Source: Mangifera indica (Eukaryota; Streptophyta; Magnoliopsida; Sapindales; Anacardiaceae). Taken from it: a stretch of 64,000 bases of DNA. Positions 25,031 through 37,318 of the stretch are shown here, piece after piece. Position 1 is the stretch's first letter. Each line of letters starts with the position of its first letter. The notes below the pieces were generated by a model. That model ran no database searches and was not told the DNA's origin. It was given only the letters and a program-made list of their open reading frames with translations. The DNA lies in assembly GCF_011075055.1 (NCBI RefSeq), contig NC_058140.1, forward strand, positions 8,428,988 to 8,492,987, written 5' to 3'. A program made the translations under genes and the position numbers.

Positions 25031-26311
25031 ACTTCTATTCATTGATATTAAGTGGTAGTTGGGAATTCAAACGTTGAAATCCCAACTACAATTAACTTTT
25101 ATAACTGCCAAGGGCAGTAAAGTCATTTTTTTATCAAGGTTAATTAGATATTTTAATCCTAATGGATTGGGTCAATCCATCATAGGTGGACTGAATCTAA
25201 TATCTCCACTTACATATGATGGCTGATCCAAACTAAAACTCTTCCACATAAATCTTATAGAATAGAGCAATTCATACTTGTAAATGAAATCTGCACTTGA
25301 GAACTAATTTACTATGCATTTGTTAGGAATAATATAGTCGCTTCAACCCAAATAAATTACTAAAGCGTTAGCCTCATAGCAATCCAAACTTACTCGATAA
25401 CACTAGCTCTCTTTAATCCCTCATTTATTATTGTGTTATATTCCTATGCATCCATAATCAAGTCCATTCTCCTATATGAGTGACAAGATCGATCGACCAA
25501 TGAACACACGTAATATATAAGTCTTCCTCTTTTACTCGAAATTTGTAATTTAAATATAGTTGCTCTTCTAGTCATGTTCCATAGATCAAATCATGTGTGA
25601 TTATAGGTGTCAAGCTAAGATAGTAACACTAAGAGTGAACATCAAATAATAGTAAAAAGTCAAAGGGTATCAATATGGGATAATCGTTATAAAGTCTCAC
25701 ACAGTAAGGGAGCAAGGATCCATTCTCTCACTACTTCAAATAGTCATCTTATTTATGCACACATGATATGAATCATATACTACAATGTGTACCTACTCAA
25801 ATGTCATTACCAACATTGTACAGATCTTAGTTAAATCACTATATTCAACATCTTACCTAAGTTCTTGAACATCTCTCCAATTTTGCATATATTACTATAT
25901 ATTAAGAACTCACATTTGATATTCACATCGATCATGGCAAGTATGAATCCAAATCAATCATGGCAAAATTCATCTATTTATAACCTTATCTTGATTAATT
26001 ATCAAGGCGACATGTCAAATAATAATAGTTCATTTCTTGAGTAACTTCCATATTCTAAGTGCATTCTCTTAGCATTATCAGTTTCAAGAAATATGTTTCA
26101 TTTTTGCATATTCTTCTTAGCGTCAAAGGTGATTGCTCATGTAAGTGAGTTAATCTCAAACTTCGATGACATTATCATCTTATTAAGCTTTCAAAATAAT
26201 GTGTATATGGAAAACACTAAAGATTCGAGCGTATGAATAATAAATAAATTTGAATTCTTCAGTTTTCTAATGTTGTGTTACAAGTACAATATATACTCAA
26301 CGATGCATCTA

Positions 26312-28200
26312 TCATATTCTACACAAACCAAGAGATTTAACATGTGCAAGATATACATCTCTCGGAATCGGTTTGGTTAAAGGATCAACAACCATATCAT
26401 GTGTAGAAATATATTGTACAATCACGTCTTTCTTCGAAATAATGTCTCTAACGAAGTTATACCTAGTGTCGATATGTTTGGTTCTATTATGAAATTTGAG
26501 ATTTTTTGTGAAAGCTATCACAGCTTTATTATTATAATGTACAACTATTAGATCAACTACTTTGTGTTGTGCACCTAAATTCTCAAAAAATCTTTTTAAC
26601 CAAATGACCTCTTGCACAGTTGTAGAACAAGCTACGAATTTTGCTTTCATTATAGATAAGACTATGCATGTCTATTTCTTACTGCTCCAAGATATGATGC
26701 CTTTTTAGAGTAAGAAAGTATAGTCGAAAGTTGATTTACATTGGTCCAAAGCGCCACCCTAATCAGCATCTGAATAGCAAATGATACACAAATCTGACCT
26801 TTGATAGCATAAATAGTAATCCACAACCCCCTTTTAGATATCTCAATATCCTCTTGATAGCTTTCTAGTGTTTCTTTCCAGGGTTCAATTGATATTGATT
26901 GACTAACCTAACAACGAAGCATATATCGGGGCAAGTACACATCATGGCGTACATTAGACTTTTAACCGCATTTGAATAAGGTTTATTTCTTTTGTTTTGA
27001 GTCTTTGGACACAAGTCTTGGCTCAACAAATCGCCTTTTGAAATAAGGTTATCTACAAGTTTATAGTTTTTCATGTTCAATCATTCTAAAATCTCTTGGA
27101 TATAACGCTCTTGTGACAAAGCCAAAAGTTTTTTAGAATGATCCCTTTTTATTTTAATATTCAAAATATAATTTGCTTCACTTATATCCTTCATGTCAAA
27201 ATTTGTGAATAACCAAATTTTAATGATTATCACATATTCAAAATCACTCCCAACTATAAGTATATCATCCAAATAAAGAGATAGAATTGTAAACTTGTCA
27301 TCAAACCTTTTCACATAGACATAATGGTTTTGTTCTAACATCTTAAAATTATAAGACAATTAAGTACCATTATCTTGATAACTGTTTTAGGCTATATATC
27401 AATCTTTGGAGCTTGCATACTTTACGCTCTTGGCCTTTTACCATGAAACCTATAGGCTGATCCATATAGATCTCTTTGTCAAGTTTTCCATTGAGAAAGG
27501 CTATTTTAACGTCCATTTGATACAATTCTAGATCTACATATGCTACTACAACTAAAATTACATGAATTGAAGTAAACTCACAATAGGCAAAAAGGTTTCT
27601 TCATAAACTATACCTTCTTGTTGGGTATAGCCTTTTGCCACAAGACGCGCTTTGTATCTATCCATTGAATCATCTGTCTTACGTTTAATTTTGAGAATAC
27701 ATTTATTCCCAATGGGTTTTTGACCTTGCAGTAAGTCCACTAAACTCTAGAGTTGGTTAATTTCCATGGATTTCATTTCTTCCTCCAATACTTCTTACCA
27801 CATTTTCTTATTAAAGGATGATAAAGTTTCTTTGATATTTTTAGGCTTTTCTTCTTTAGGAGGAATGGTTATGAAAACTTTATTTTCAATTCCAAAACAT
27901 TGTTTAGGGATCCTAGGACGTTTGCTCCTATACAATTGAGGATCTTCGCTCCAACTATCCGAAATAAGTTAGAGCTCAATCTTATTACTCCCACTATCTA
28001 GAACAAGTAAAGGCATTGTCTCTTGTAACATAACGAATTGTCGTTGAGATGCACTTTTTCCACATTCCTTTTTTATCTTATACATATGAAGACTTTTATC
28101 AATGTCACCCATTTTACAAAAGTTGTCTTCTATGAATGTTACATCTCTAGATTCTATTTCAGTTATTCTTCTATTAGGATCATCCCTTACAAACACATAC
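26312..28200 (-). pseudogene. Copia-1 pol relic: reverse transcriptase and RNase H
   Basis: Minus-strand pieces in order. First, an integrase/RT linker piece at 27969-28196. Then the RT start at 27558-27740 with [17 protein letters not shown], followed by the RT catalytic segment at 27081-27359 containing YLDD (copia YVDD equivalent). A further RT/RNase H connection lies at 26865-27080. The RNase H end at 26312-26650 contains TKHIDTRYN and the DPLTKPI block. It copied element RNA into cDNA when alive. Pieces are in different frames with stops between, so it is inactive. Integrase proper (28200-29200) is too decayed to delimit. Confidence 0.8.
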
Positions 28201-29213
28201 CCTTTGGAGTGTTATGGCTATATTATAAAGATAAATTTCTTGCCTCTTGGTCCCAATTTTCTGAATTTATGGAATACATCATAGATGTATACAACTGACC
28301 CCCAAGGTCATATCATTTTCAAGTTAGGTTTTCTACCTGTCCATAACTCATAAAGAGTAGAAGTTATTGACTTAGTGGGCACTCGGTTAAGTATATAAGT
28401 TGCATTCAATAATGCATGTCCTTAATGTGAAATTAAAAAATTCGTTTGTGCCATCCTATACCTAACCATTTCTGACAGAGTTCGGTTTCTTCTTTCTACT
28501 ACATTGTTTTGTTGCAAAATTCTTTAAATTGTTACTTGCCTTGCAATTCCTTTTCCATTACATAATTCCTTAAATTCAGTAAATAAATATTCATGGCCTC
28601 AATCAATTCTTAAGACTTTTATTCTTTTGTCTAACTAGTTATTAACCTCATTTATATAATGTCTAGAGCAATCTATTGCTTCTGACTTATAGGAGATCAA
28701 ATAGACATAACCAAAACGTAAATATTCATTTATGAAAGTGATGAAATAGAATGTTTTCTTTTCTAGCTCTGATATTCATAGGACCGCAAATATCTGAGTG
28801 TACAATTTGCAAAAGAATTTCAACTCTAATAGCTTTGCCAGAAGGTTTTCTAATAGTTTTTCATGTTAAACAATGCTCATAAACAGGTAGATCTAATTTT
28901 GTGATAGATCTTAATAAACCTTTATGGGTTAATCTATTCATTCTTTCTTGGCCAATATGCCCTAATCTATTATGTCATTTATTTGCATCCATATCCAAAC
29001 AATTAGGAGTTGTAAATAACGAAAAACTAACAAAATTATCATTATTACATAATAAAGTGTTTAACACGATAAAACCTTCAGCCAAAAATCCTAATCCATA
29101 GAATACAGTACCATAATAAATTTTATCCTAATTAAACAATATCCTAGTTTTAGCAGAACAATTATAAAGACCAAATTTTGTCGAATTTCTAGAGCATATA
29201 GGACATCATGTAG

Positions 29214-30395
29214 TTATAAGGTTTGACTAGCACGCAAAACCAATTTGCATGTGTCCATCCCCTTTACTTCTGCTTTAGTATTATTATCCACATAAATCCA
29301 TTGCATTTCCCTCGATATTCGACGAAATTCCATAAAAGTTTCTCTATCATGAGTTACATAGTCTATGGCTTCTAGGTCTATAGTCCATATAAGATGAGAT
29401 TCAGTTAAAAAAATGGTACTAAAAACATAAATCTCATAATTTGAGACAAAATAAGGCAATACCTTCTTTGGGTTTATGCACTCACAGACGAAGTGACTTT
29501 TGTTCCCACAGTTGTAATAGGTCAGATTAGTCATATATTTTTTCCTAGTGCCTTTGCGTTTTTTGTGCTTGAATTGTTTATTTTTATTCATAGGTCCTTG
29601 AATGATTTTTTTTTCCTTTTCTGCACTTTCTCCATTTTCACTTGTAGCTAGAAAACTTTTTGGAATTGGACTCAGCAACATATGCGTGAGCACTTGGTCC
29701 AACAACCTCTAGGTGCTTAACTTCCAGCTTAAGGCGACGACCAATGTCATCGAAAGTCTTGGTGTTATCATTGTGAGTTATATTAACTTTCATGTGCTCC
29801 CAACTTATTAGGTAAAGATCGTATAATAACTGAACTTCTTGTTTATCAATTAGGTCATATCCAACCTTCTTTAGCTTAGTTATCATGTTCAACATTTCCT
29901 CAAATATTGCTTCATAGGCTTATTGGAAACTTTCTTATATGTATCGAACTTGATGGTTAATTGTCTAAGTTTGGAGACCATAGTTCCTCCAAACTTCTCC
30001 ATCAATACTACCCATATAGCATTTGTAATTTTAAATTTCTCGTACCGATAAGTAATGTCATCATTTATTGAGCTAATGAGAATTCCTTTAGTAATAGAAT
30101 CTTTTTTTTTTCTAGGCATTGTAAATGTCCATGTCACACTTATGCTGAACATTGTTAAGGTTTTGCCCTCAGCCAGTTGGGGCTTTTCCATAACCTAATT
30201 AACGACCTCCAAGGCCTCTTGTTCATCTAAGATATAATGCATTCTCATTCTCCAAATCTTATAATTGTCTCCATTCAGTCTTTCTCCATTATCAAATTGA
30301 TAATAATATTTTTCGAAGCCATTATTTATATAACTACAGAGATATGCCAACATAACATCAACAATGAGATATATATATACACATTTTATTGTCAC
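29214..30395 (-). pseudogene. Copia-1 gag and protease relic
   Basis: Minus-strand order. 30195-30395 carries LNGDNYKIWRMRMHYIL (copia gag N-terminal motif). 29889-30191 has the UBN2-type gag core ending in MKQYLRKC. 29638-29895 continues it. 29214-29705 holds a zinc knuckle with its first Cys changed to Tyr (YYNCGNKSHFVCEC) and then WTIDLEAIDYVTH, where the protease active site Asp-Ser-Gly-Ala has become Asp-Leu-Glu-Ala. Frameshifts separate the pieces. The assignment to copia gag/protease is firm; the element is dead. Confidence 0.78.
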
Positions 30396-31562
30396 AATTG
30401 TGTATTAAAATTAAAAATATTTCATATAAGACAGAGAGTCAAAAGTTCACTATGTTCCCAATCATCATCTATGACATAAATGTTCAATATTTTAAAAATT
30501 AATCTAATTGTGCCAATGTATATTCTAGACAAGAATTATTAAATTCTACTAATCTCAAAATTCCCACAAATAATCAAGAACAATTATTGAATCAATATAT
30601 GGTTCAATATATATTCATAATTTAAAACAAGTTCTTTACAATTACATTACTAAAATAAAATAAAATGCATGAAATTCAAAACATTTCAATGACTATAACC
30701 ATTCCTGAGTAGAACTAGAATCTGAACTATCCTTGATTTGGAACTTATAATTGTTGAAACATGATATTTTAACAATCAATTGTTCTTTAGTTTAACATTA
30801 TTATAAACATAAGGACAAAAGACATCTTTAGTTTTTTCAATGATCCTTGGAGTTACTTTATCCAAGATAAAGTTTCTACATTGTTTGCAATAGCTAACAT
30901 GCCTCACACTTCGTTGGTTTGGGAAAATAGAAAGCGATGTAGATTTTCTTATGTTTATAATAGTGTTTCGCTCTCTTGCTAGTTGTAACTCATACAAACA
31001 ATCCTAAAAGTTCAATACTTTTGTCTCAAATAAAACTAGTAATTATATGAATCTAATGATTAGGCATTGACATCAAAAGTTCATATATCCTTTCATTATG
31101 AGTTAAGGATATACCCTTATTTCTCAATTTTAATATTCTCCCAGTCATGGTCCAAATGTGAGTGAAGAAGTTGTGCTCCAGATTCATCTTATAGTTTAGA
31201 TAGTAGTCCTTAGTTAACATGTTCAGCGTATATATGACCAATAAATGGATAATAGTAAATTACACATGCATAACTATATAAACAACATATGTTCACATGT
31301 TTAACAAAGTATAATTTAAAACCATGATCTGAAAAACATCTATAAGTGTTAGATTCATGCAAAAATAGGTTGTACAAGCTCTTATATAAAATAAAATCGA
31401 TGGAATCTGAATCTACACAATGATTCGAGTCTATACAAGCTGCCACACACTGACAGAAACTTTGCAGGTGCTCTCATATGCTAGAAAAATGCATCACGCA
31501 TTACCATGTGCCAAAAAAAGTTCTTACACATCGATGCTTAGAGTTTTGGTGTTAGTGAAATT

Positions 31563-31709
31563 TTGACTATTAATCGATCAAACATTGACCATTGACCATT
31601 GACGGTCATCCAACAGTTGAGTGGATACCCAGGTTAGGTTACCTGGTTGACCAGGTAGGTTGACTTATTGACTGACAGATTTTGACTAACCCGTTGACTA
31701 ACTAGTCAA
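31563..31709. promoter_or_regulatory. TTGAC-dense tract in the Copia-1 leader
   Basis: Nine TTGAC cores and one GTCAA lie within about 147 bp, several as TTGACC or TTGACT, the WRKY W-box forms. The tract lies between the primer-binding site and gag. On the minus (element) strand the sites read GTCAA. It may be stress-responsive control DNA or simply a short-period repeat. Confidence 0.4.
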
Positions 31710-32175
31710 ACAATTAGGTTTTCTTAATCTGATTGTAACCTGCGTCACAGTAAGAACCTTAAAATTTCATCGACGAAATTAGTCATCTTTCAGCTAGCGA
31801 TTGACAATGATTTGATAAGGCTTTTGAAACCTATGACTCAAAGATTTAGATTCATGTAATTTCTGTTACAAAAGTCATTGGAATTTGATGAATTTAATGC
31901 ATGAATGTCATGGTTTTTTCGGTGAAGATTTGCCATTGAAATTTGATAAAATTGACACGATATCGATGTAATCTTTTATTGCCAAACATGCATATTATAT
32001 CTAGAATTCATCCTAACATGATTTTAGGCAATAATTATACAAAATTACATTGAAATCATCAACAATTGAAAACGAGTCTATACGAATTTACATAAAATTT
32101 GGTCACTATTCATAGCAATTTAATTTTCCACATTCATGCTTGCATCACCAACAACACAATCAAACATATAACATG

Positions 32176-32187
32176 GCTCTGATACTA
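32176..32187 (-). other. Copia-1 primer-binding site
   Basis: On the minus strand the sequence is TAGTATCAGAGC, against TGGTATCAGAGC of typical plant copia elements primed by initiator tRNA-Met. It sits one base from the end of the 5' (right) LTR and fixes the element's orientation. Confidence 0.85.
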
Positions 32188-32188
32188 A

Positions 32189-32425
32189 TGAAAGCAAAAA
32201 TTAAATAGTTCCAAGATCATAAAAACGTACCTAGATTCGATATTCTCGTTCTCTAACGATGTTTAGGGATTCACGCGTGTTGATTATTAATCCATAACAC
32301 AATTTGTTTTTAATACTCTTTCTATATTCTATGATTTCATAGTCAATTTTTCCTTTTGCAGAGAAGAGGAAACAGAAGAAAGAGCATAATTGGAAGTTCT
32401 CATACCCTTATAGAAGTTACATAAC
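32189..32425 (-). repeat. Copia-1 terminal repeat, 5' (right) copy
   Basis: It begins TGAAAGCAAAAATT next to the primer-binding site and matches 24796-25030. Similarity stops at 32425, where hAT transposase-like sequence follows closely. Confidence 0.75.
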
Positions 32426-33210
32426 TTTGAAAGTGAAATTTTAGAATAGATGATACAAAATAATATTCAATCGATATTTAAAAGAATTCTTAGGTCTATC
32501 CTTAAGGAAGACCTTCTTAAAAATTATGAATTAATAAAATTAAAAATTATATAAGAACTTTGTAATTTTAATGATATTATTTCAATAACTTTAGACTTAT
32601 AAATTACCACAAATCAAGACATAGAATATTTATGTACAGTTACCCATTACATTGATTATGATTGACAGTTATGCAAAAAAGTAATTACATTTAAGTTATT
32701 AGAATATCCACATAGTAGTGTTACAATTTATCAGACATTAGCTAATATTTTCTATAAATATAAGATTAATAATTTTATTTTTACAATGACTTTTGATAAT
32801 GCAAAAAAAAAAATGATAGAGTCATTGAATTAATGTTGAATCATATATTTGTTCCGTTTAATGAAAATAATTATTTTATATTTAATGTACATGTCATATT
32901 ATTAATTTAATAACTCAAAATAGTTTGAACATAACTAAAGATCATATTTAACAATTAAACATGTCATTGCATACATTTTATCATCCATATCACAAATTCA
33001 AACATATCACAAATTTTGATAGATTATGGTTGAGAGATTGTCATAACTCTAATAAACATGTAGAGCCCTCGAAGACAAGCACAAACCAATACTTAAGTAA
33101 GCACTATCCAACTACATGTTTAATTTTACATAATATCTTAGAAATTAGTGATATTTTTTAAGAATATAGGTATTATAATACTTTTTAAAATATGTTTAAA
33201 CAAATGGAAC

Positions 33211-33589
33211 TGTTAGCTAAAATAAAAAATACAAGGGATAAAGAAGAGAAAAATTCTACATTCTTTATTTATCAACTAAAAGCTTTTAAATAGATTGTAC
33301 AATAATAGACATAAAACATGGACAAGAATTTAGGAACCATTAACCAACTACCTTAAATAACCTTAAATAGCCACTAACCCACTATTTTACACAAACTTAA
33401 ATAACCTTAAATAGTCATTAACACACTACTTTAAACATAGAGAGGTGGTTTCAAAAAATTTTGGAATCATTAAAACACATAAAAATAACTACCTAAAAAT
33501 TAGGACATACTGCCCACTTTTTTGGCATATATTACACACTTTATTGGCACACACTAACCACCTATTAATTATTAAATTATTATCCAACA
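33211..33589 (-). repeat. Copia-2 LTR (3', left)
   Basis: 379 bp and the same length as the right copy. Inside are three loosely repeated ACTAACC(A/C)AC-type phrases. The next bases to the right (33590-33600) are the polypurine tract on the element strand. Confidence 0.93.
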
Positions 33590-33654
33590 ATCCCTACCTT
33601 AAACTAATGTTTATAATATCAATTTAATTCAACATAATAGATCCTCCCTTAAAT

Positions 33655-36221
33655 TTAATTTTCAATTACGCAAACTCCAAGTAACTTCCTAAGTTTCTGA
33701 AATATATCTAGTTTAAGGGCCTTTGTAAATATGTCAGCAACTTGATCTTTACTTTCGTAGTAGACAATACCAATAATTTCTTCTCTTGTGAGATCTTGTA
33801 AAAAGTGAAACTTTATATCAATATGCTTTCTTCTTCCATGCAAAACAAGATTCTTTGATAGTTTTACAGCTAAGTTTTTATCACAATATATGAGAATGGG
33901 TCCTCCTTGCTTGAAATAAACCTCCTCAAGGATATTCCGTACTTGAGAAGCACATATTGCTATTGCTACAAATTCGGTTTCTATGGTTGACAAAGTAACT
34001 ATTGCTTGTTTCTTTGAAGACCAGAAAACAACTTCTGATCCTAGCATAAAAACATACCCTAAAGTGTTTTTTCTGTCATTTAGATCTCTAGTACAGTCAC
34101 TATTTGTACAACCAAATAAATTTGATTTTTCACCTTTTTTGTAAAACAACCTATACAAAGTGGCATCTTACAAATATTTGAGAATTATTTTTGCAACCAA
34201 AAGATGCATTTCCTTTCGACATTTTATTTATATACTAATGAGACTTACTACAGACATAATATCAGGTCGTATTACAATAAGATACATCAAGCTTCCCACA
34301 ATTTGCTTGTAAAGAGTGTTATCCACATTTCTTCCTTCTGGATCTTTCAAAAGCTTCAAACCAAACTAAGTTGGTGTAGAGACATAATTGAAATTCTTCA
34401 TCTGAAACCCATCTAAAATTTCCTAAACATACTTCTAAAAATCTTAGCACCAGACTGTACCACTTTAATTCCCAAAAAATAATGTAACATTCCAAGATCC
34501 AACATATCAAATTCAACTATCATGGATCTTTTAAAATTTTTAAATGTGTTTATATCATTTCTAGTGAAGATAAGGTCATCTACATATAAGCACACAATAA
34601 GTATCTTCCCATCATTACCTATTTTACTAATGTATGTTCATATGAACATTTTTTAAAACTTTCCTTTAGAAAATAATCATCAATTCGACTATACTAAGCA
34701 CATGGAGGTTGTTTTAACCCATATAATGCCTTTTTCAATTTGTACACTTTATGTTCACTTTCATGCTTCACATAACCAAAGGTTTGATCAATAAATAACT
34801 GTTCTTATAGATCATCAAGCAAGAATGCTAATTTCACATCTAATTGAAAAGTGGGCCATGAATTTTAAGTTATTATTGCTATCACCAATCTGATTGTATT
34901 ATGTCAAGCAATTGTAGCAAAAACTTCTTTATAGTCAATCTTATATTCTTGCTTGTATCCCTTAGCCACCAATCGTGCCTTGCACTTGTCAATCTCACCA
35001 TTCTCCTTCAATTTTGTCTTGTAAACCCACTTGACACCAATTGTTTGATATCCTTTTGGAAGTGTAGTCAACTCCTAAGTATTGTTTCTTTCAATGGCTG
35101 CAATTTCTTCATCCATCGCCTTTTGCCATTTTAATTCTTTCACAGCTTCTTAAAATTTGTAAGATCACAATAAAAAAGTAAAGCAAAATATATAAGTGGG
35201 TCTTCAAACTGGTCATTTTCAGTTAGACATCCATATGAGTCTTTTTCTAATACGTTGAGGCCTTTATTCAATTTTTTTCACTGTAGATGAACTTTAAACA
35301 TTTTTTGGACCTGTTGCTTGCTATATATTCTCCAAAGATTGTTGACTTTTCTCATTATTGTTTTCATCAAAATCTATTGGAATATCTCTTCCTATGTCAT
35401 TCTCATTCCATTGTCGGGTTTAAGTTTCATCGAAAATGACATCTTTGCTAATAATAATTTTCTTGGTGACTGGATTGTAAAGCTTATAAGCTTTTGATTG
35501 CTCACTAATACTTAGAAAAATGCATTTCTTCCTCTTGTTATCTAATTTGTCCATTTTCTAGTTTGGAGTAAAGGTATAGGCAATACACCCAAAAATTCTA
35601 AAATGGTCAATTGCTAGTTTTCGTTTACTCCACGCTTCCTCTAGTGTCATATTTTGAACAGAAAATGTGGGACTTCTATTCAAAATATGAATGCTCCAAT
35701 TTATTGCTTTGAGCCAAAAATTTTTTGGAACATAACTTTTTGTCATAAAACTTCACACCATATTCAAAATAGTACGATTCTTTCTTTCACAAACACCATT
35801 CTATTGAGTCATATATATTGTTGTAAGTTGCCTCTTGATTCCAGGAGGCTCATAAAAATTTGCAAATTTGTGTGAGTTGTATTCTCCTCCATGATTTGTA
35901 CAAAGAATCTTTAATAGGTTTCTAACTTCCTTCTCAACAAGTGCTTTAGAGCTTTTTAAGGCTACAAAAGCTTTAGATTTTCCCTGCAAAAAATAAACCC
36001 AATTTGTTTTTACTATAATCATTGATAAAAATGATGAAATACCTCTTCCACCCATTAGATGTAGGATTTTTTGGTCCATATATGTCAGAATGAACAATTT
36101 CCAACCGTTTTCTTGCCCTTTGTGATTTTTCTTTCCAAAATGGATCACAATATTGTTTGCTAACAATGCATTCCTCACAAACTTTTGAGAGGCTAGCAAA
36201 AATCAGAAGACTAGTAACCAT
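33655..36221 (-). pseudogene. Copia-2 pol relic: integrase, RT, RNase H
   Basis: Minus-strand order. 35973-36221 is the GAG-pre-integrase and integrase start (CEECIVSKQY, HSDIYGP). 35801-36199 overlaps it in another frame and carries the second acidic motif region (TNHGGEYNS, with the family Arg-Thr-Asp replaced by Thr-Asn). 35558-35746 is the integrase C-terminus (HILNRSPT). 34413-34595 is the RT active site with YVDDL and YFLGIKV. 33655-34158 is RNase H (GCTNSDCTRD, LSTIETEFVA, HIDIKFHFLQD, DQVADIFTKAL). RNase H is the best-preserved open piece. Stops and frameshifts make it inactive. Confidence 0.88.
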
Positions 36222-36759
36222 ATGTTTCTATTGAATTGTCTTCAAACCACCAAAATTTAAATGATCATAGTGAAAATGTCATAACCAAGCCACCTCATTT
36301 AATTTTTCTAAAAAACATGATCGATTGATGCTATTGAGATAGAGAGTGAACATCCTATTTGCAGTCATTTCATCTTGAGCAATTAAACCCAAATTGGCCT
36401 CTTAAATGCAACATACTCTGTTTTTTATGAAAATCTTGTAACTTTTTTCTTGTAATTGTCCAATGCTTAGAAAATTGTTCTTTAATTGTAGAACGAAAAG
36501 AAAATTTGAAATTGTTTGAGTAACATTTTCTTTTGTTTGAGAAGTTACCTATCCTTTTCCCATGACCAAAACTTTTGAATTATCTCCAAACTTCACATTA
36601 TCATATACTGATTCATCTAAAGTTGAAAAGTCTGATTTATCTCTACACATATAACTATTGCATCTTGTGTCTAGATACCATAGGTTCTTGTTAACTTCTT
36701 CTCCAATATAGCAAGCCATTAACAAAAATATTTCTTCCTTATTTTCTACAAAATTTGAA

Positions 36760-36880
36760 TTCTCTCCTCTGTTTTTAGAGAGATTAGTTCGACATTCAGA
36801 TTTGTAATGACCATAATGGTGACATCAACAACACTCAACATTAGAGTTGTCTTTTGGTTTATAATTAGTTGAGCTACTGC
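36760..36880 (-). pseudogene. Copia-2 gag zinc-knuckle relic
   Basis: The minus-strand translation near 36790-36835 has Cys-x2-Cys-x4-His-x4-Cys spacing (… CHHYGHYKSEC) with one in-frame stop inside the first Cys pair. This is the nucleocapsid zinc knuckle of copia gag. Upstream gag is reduced: only about 60 bp separates this region from the primer-binding site, so most of gag is missing. Confidence 0.65.
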
Positions 36881-36927
36881 TTTCCATAAACTCTCTTCTC
36901 ACAAAAGCTTTTCTCTAGTTAACCTTA

Positions 36928-36938
36928 CTCTAATACCA
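36928..36938 (-). other. Copia-2 primer-binding site
   Basis: The minus-strand sequence TGGTATTAGAG differs at one base from the plant copia consensus TGGTATCAGAG. It lies one base from the 5' LTR. Confidence 0.85.
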
Positions 36939-36939
36939 C

Positions 36940-37318
36940 TGTTAGCCAAAATAAAAAATACAAGGGAGAAAGAAGAGAAAAATTTTGCATTCTTTATTCA
37001 TCAATTAAAAGCCTTTAAATAGGTTGTACAGTAATAAATACTAAAACATAGACAAGAATTTAGGAACCATTAACCCATTACTTTAAACAACCTTAAATAG
37101 CCATTAAATTACTACTTTGCACAAACTAAAATACCTCTAAATAGTCACTAACCCACTACTTTAAAATGAAGAGGTGGTTACACAAAATTTTGGAACCATT
37201 AAAACACATAGAAATAACTCCCTAAAAATTAGGACACACTACCCACTTTTTTAGCACAAATTACACACTTTATTGCCATGCACTAACCACCTATTAATTA
37301 TTAAATTATTATCCAACA
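36940..37318 (-). repeat. Copia-2 LTR (5', right)
   Basis: 379 bp, matching 33211-33589. The primer-binding site follows on the minus strand at 36928-36938. Confidence 0.93.

Larger units (their letters stand above)
24796..32425 (-). mobile_element. Copia-1: decayed Ty1/copia retrotransposon
   Basis: A minus-strand element with gag, protease-like, integrase-side, reverse transcriptase and RNase H relics in copia order (RT after integrase). Matching terminal segments are present at 24796-25030 and 32189-32425. Directly inside the right-hand one is a primer-binding site, TAGTATCAGAGC on the minus strand, one base from the copia/tRNA-iMet consensus. The open pieces are broken by many stops. Where the 3' LTR begins on the RNase H side is unclear: the 25.0-26.3 kb stretch may be 3' internal DNA or more LTR. 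The right terminal repeat stops at the border with the hAT relic and may be truncated. Confidence 0.8.
33211..37318 (-). mobile_element. Copia-2: Ty1/copia element with both LTRs
   Basis: 4,108 bp, bounded by two 379-bp LTRs (33211-33589 and 36940-37318), each reading TGTTAGC(T/C)AAAATA at the left and ATCCAACA at the right. On the minus strand the 5' LTR is followed by a primer-binding site (TGGTATTAGAG) and the 3' LTR is preceded by the purine tract AAGGTAGGGAT. Gag zinc knuckle, integrase, RT and RNase H relics lie between, in copia order. The element interrupts the hAT transposase relic. The flanks (GGAAC and ACAAA) share only AC, so the 5-bp target duplication has decayed. The LTRs differ at roughly one site in ten by eye, so the insertion is old. 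Confidence 0.92.

Noticed and set aside
30776..31446. Several minus-strand frames between Copia-1 gag and its primer-binding site
   Set aside because: They lie in the untranslated leader, show no gag or other domain and are not conserved-looking.
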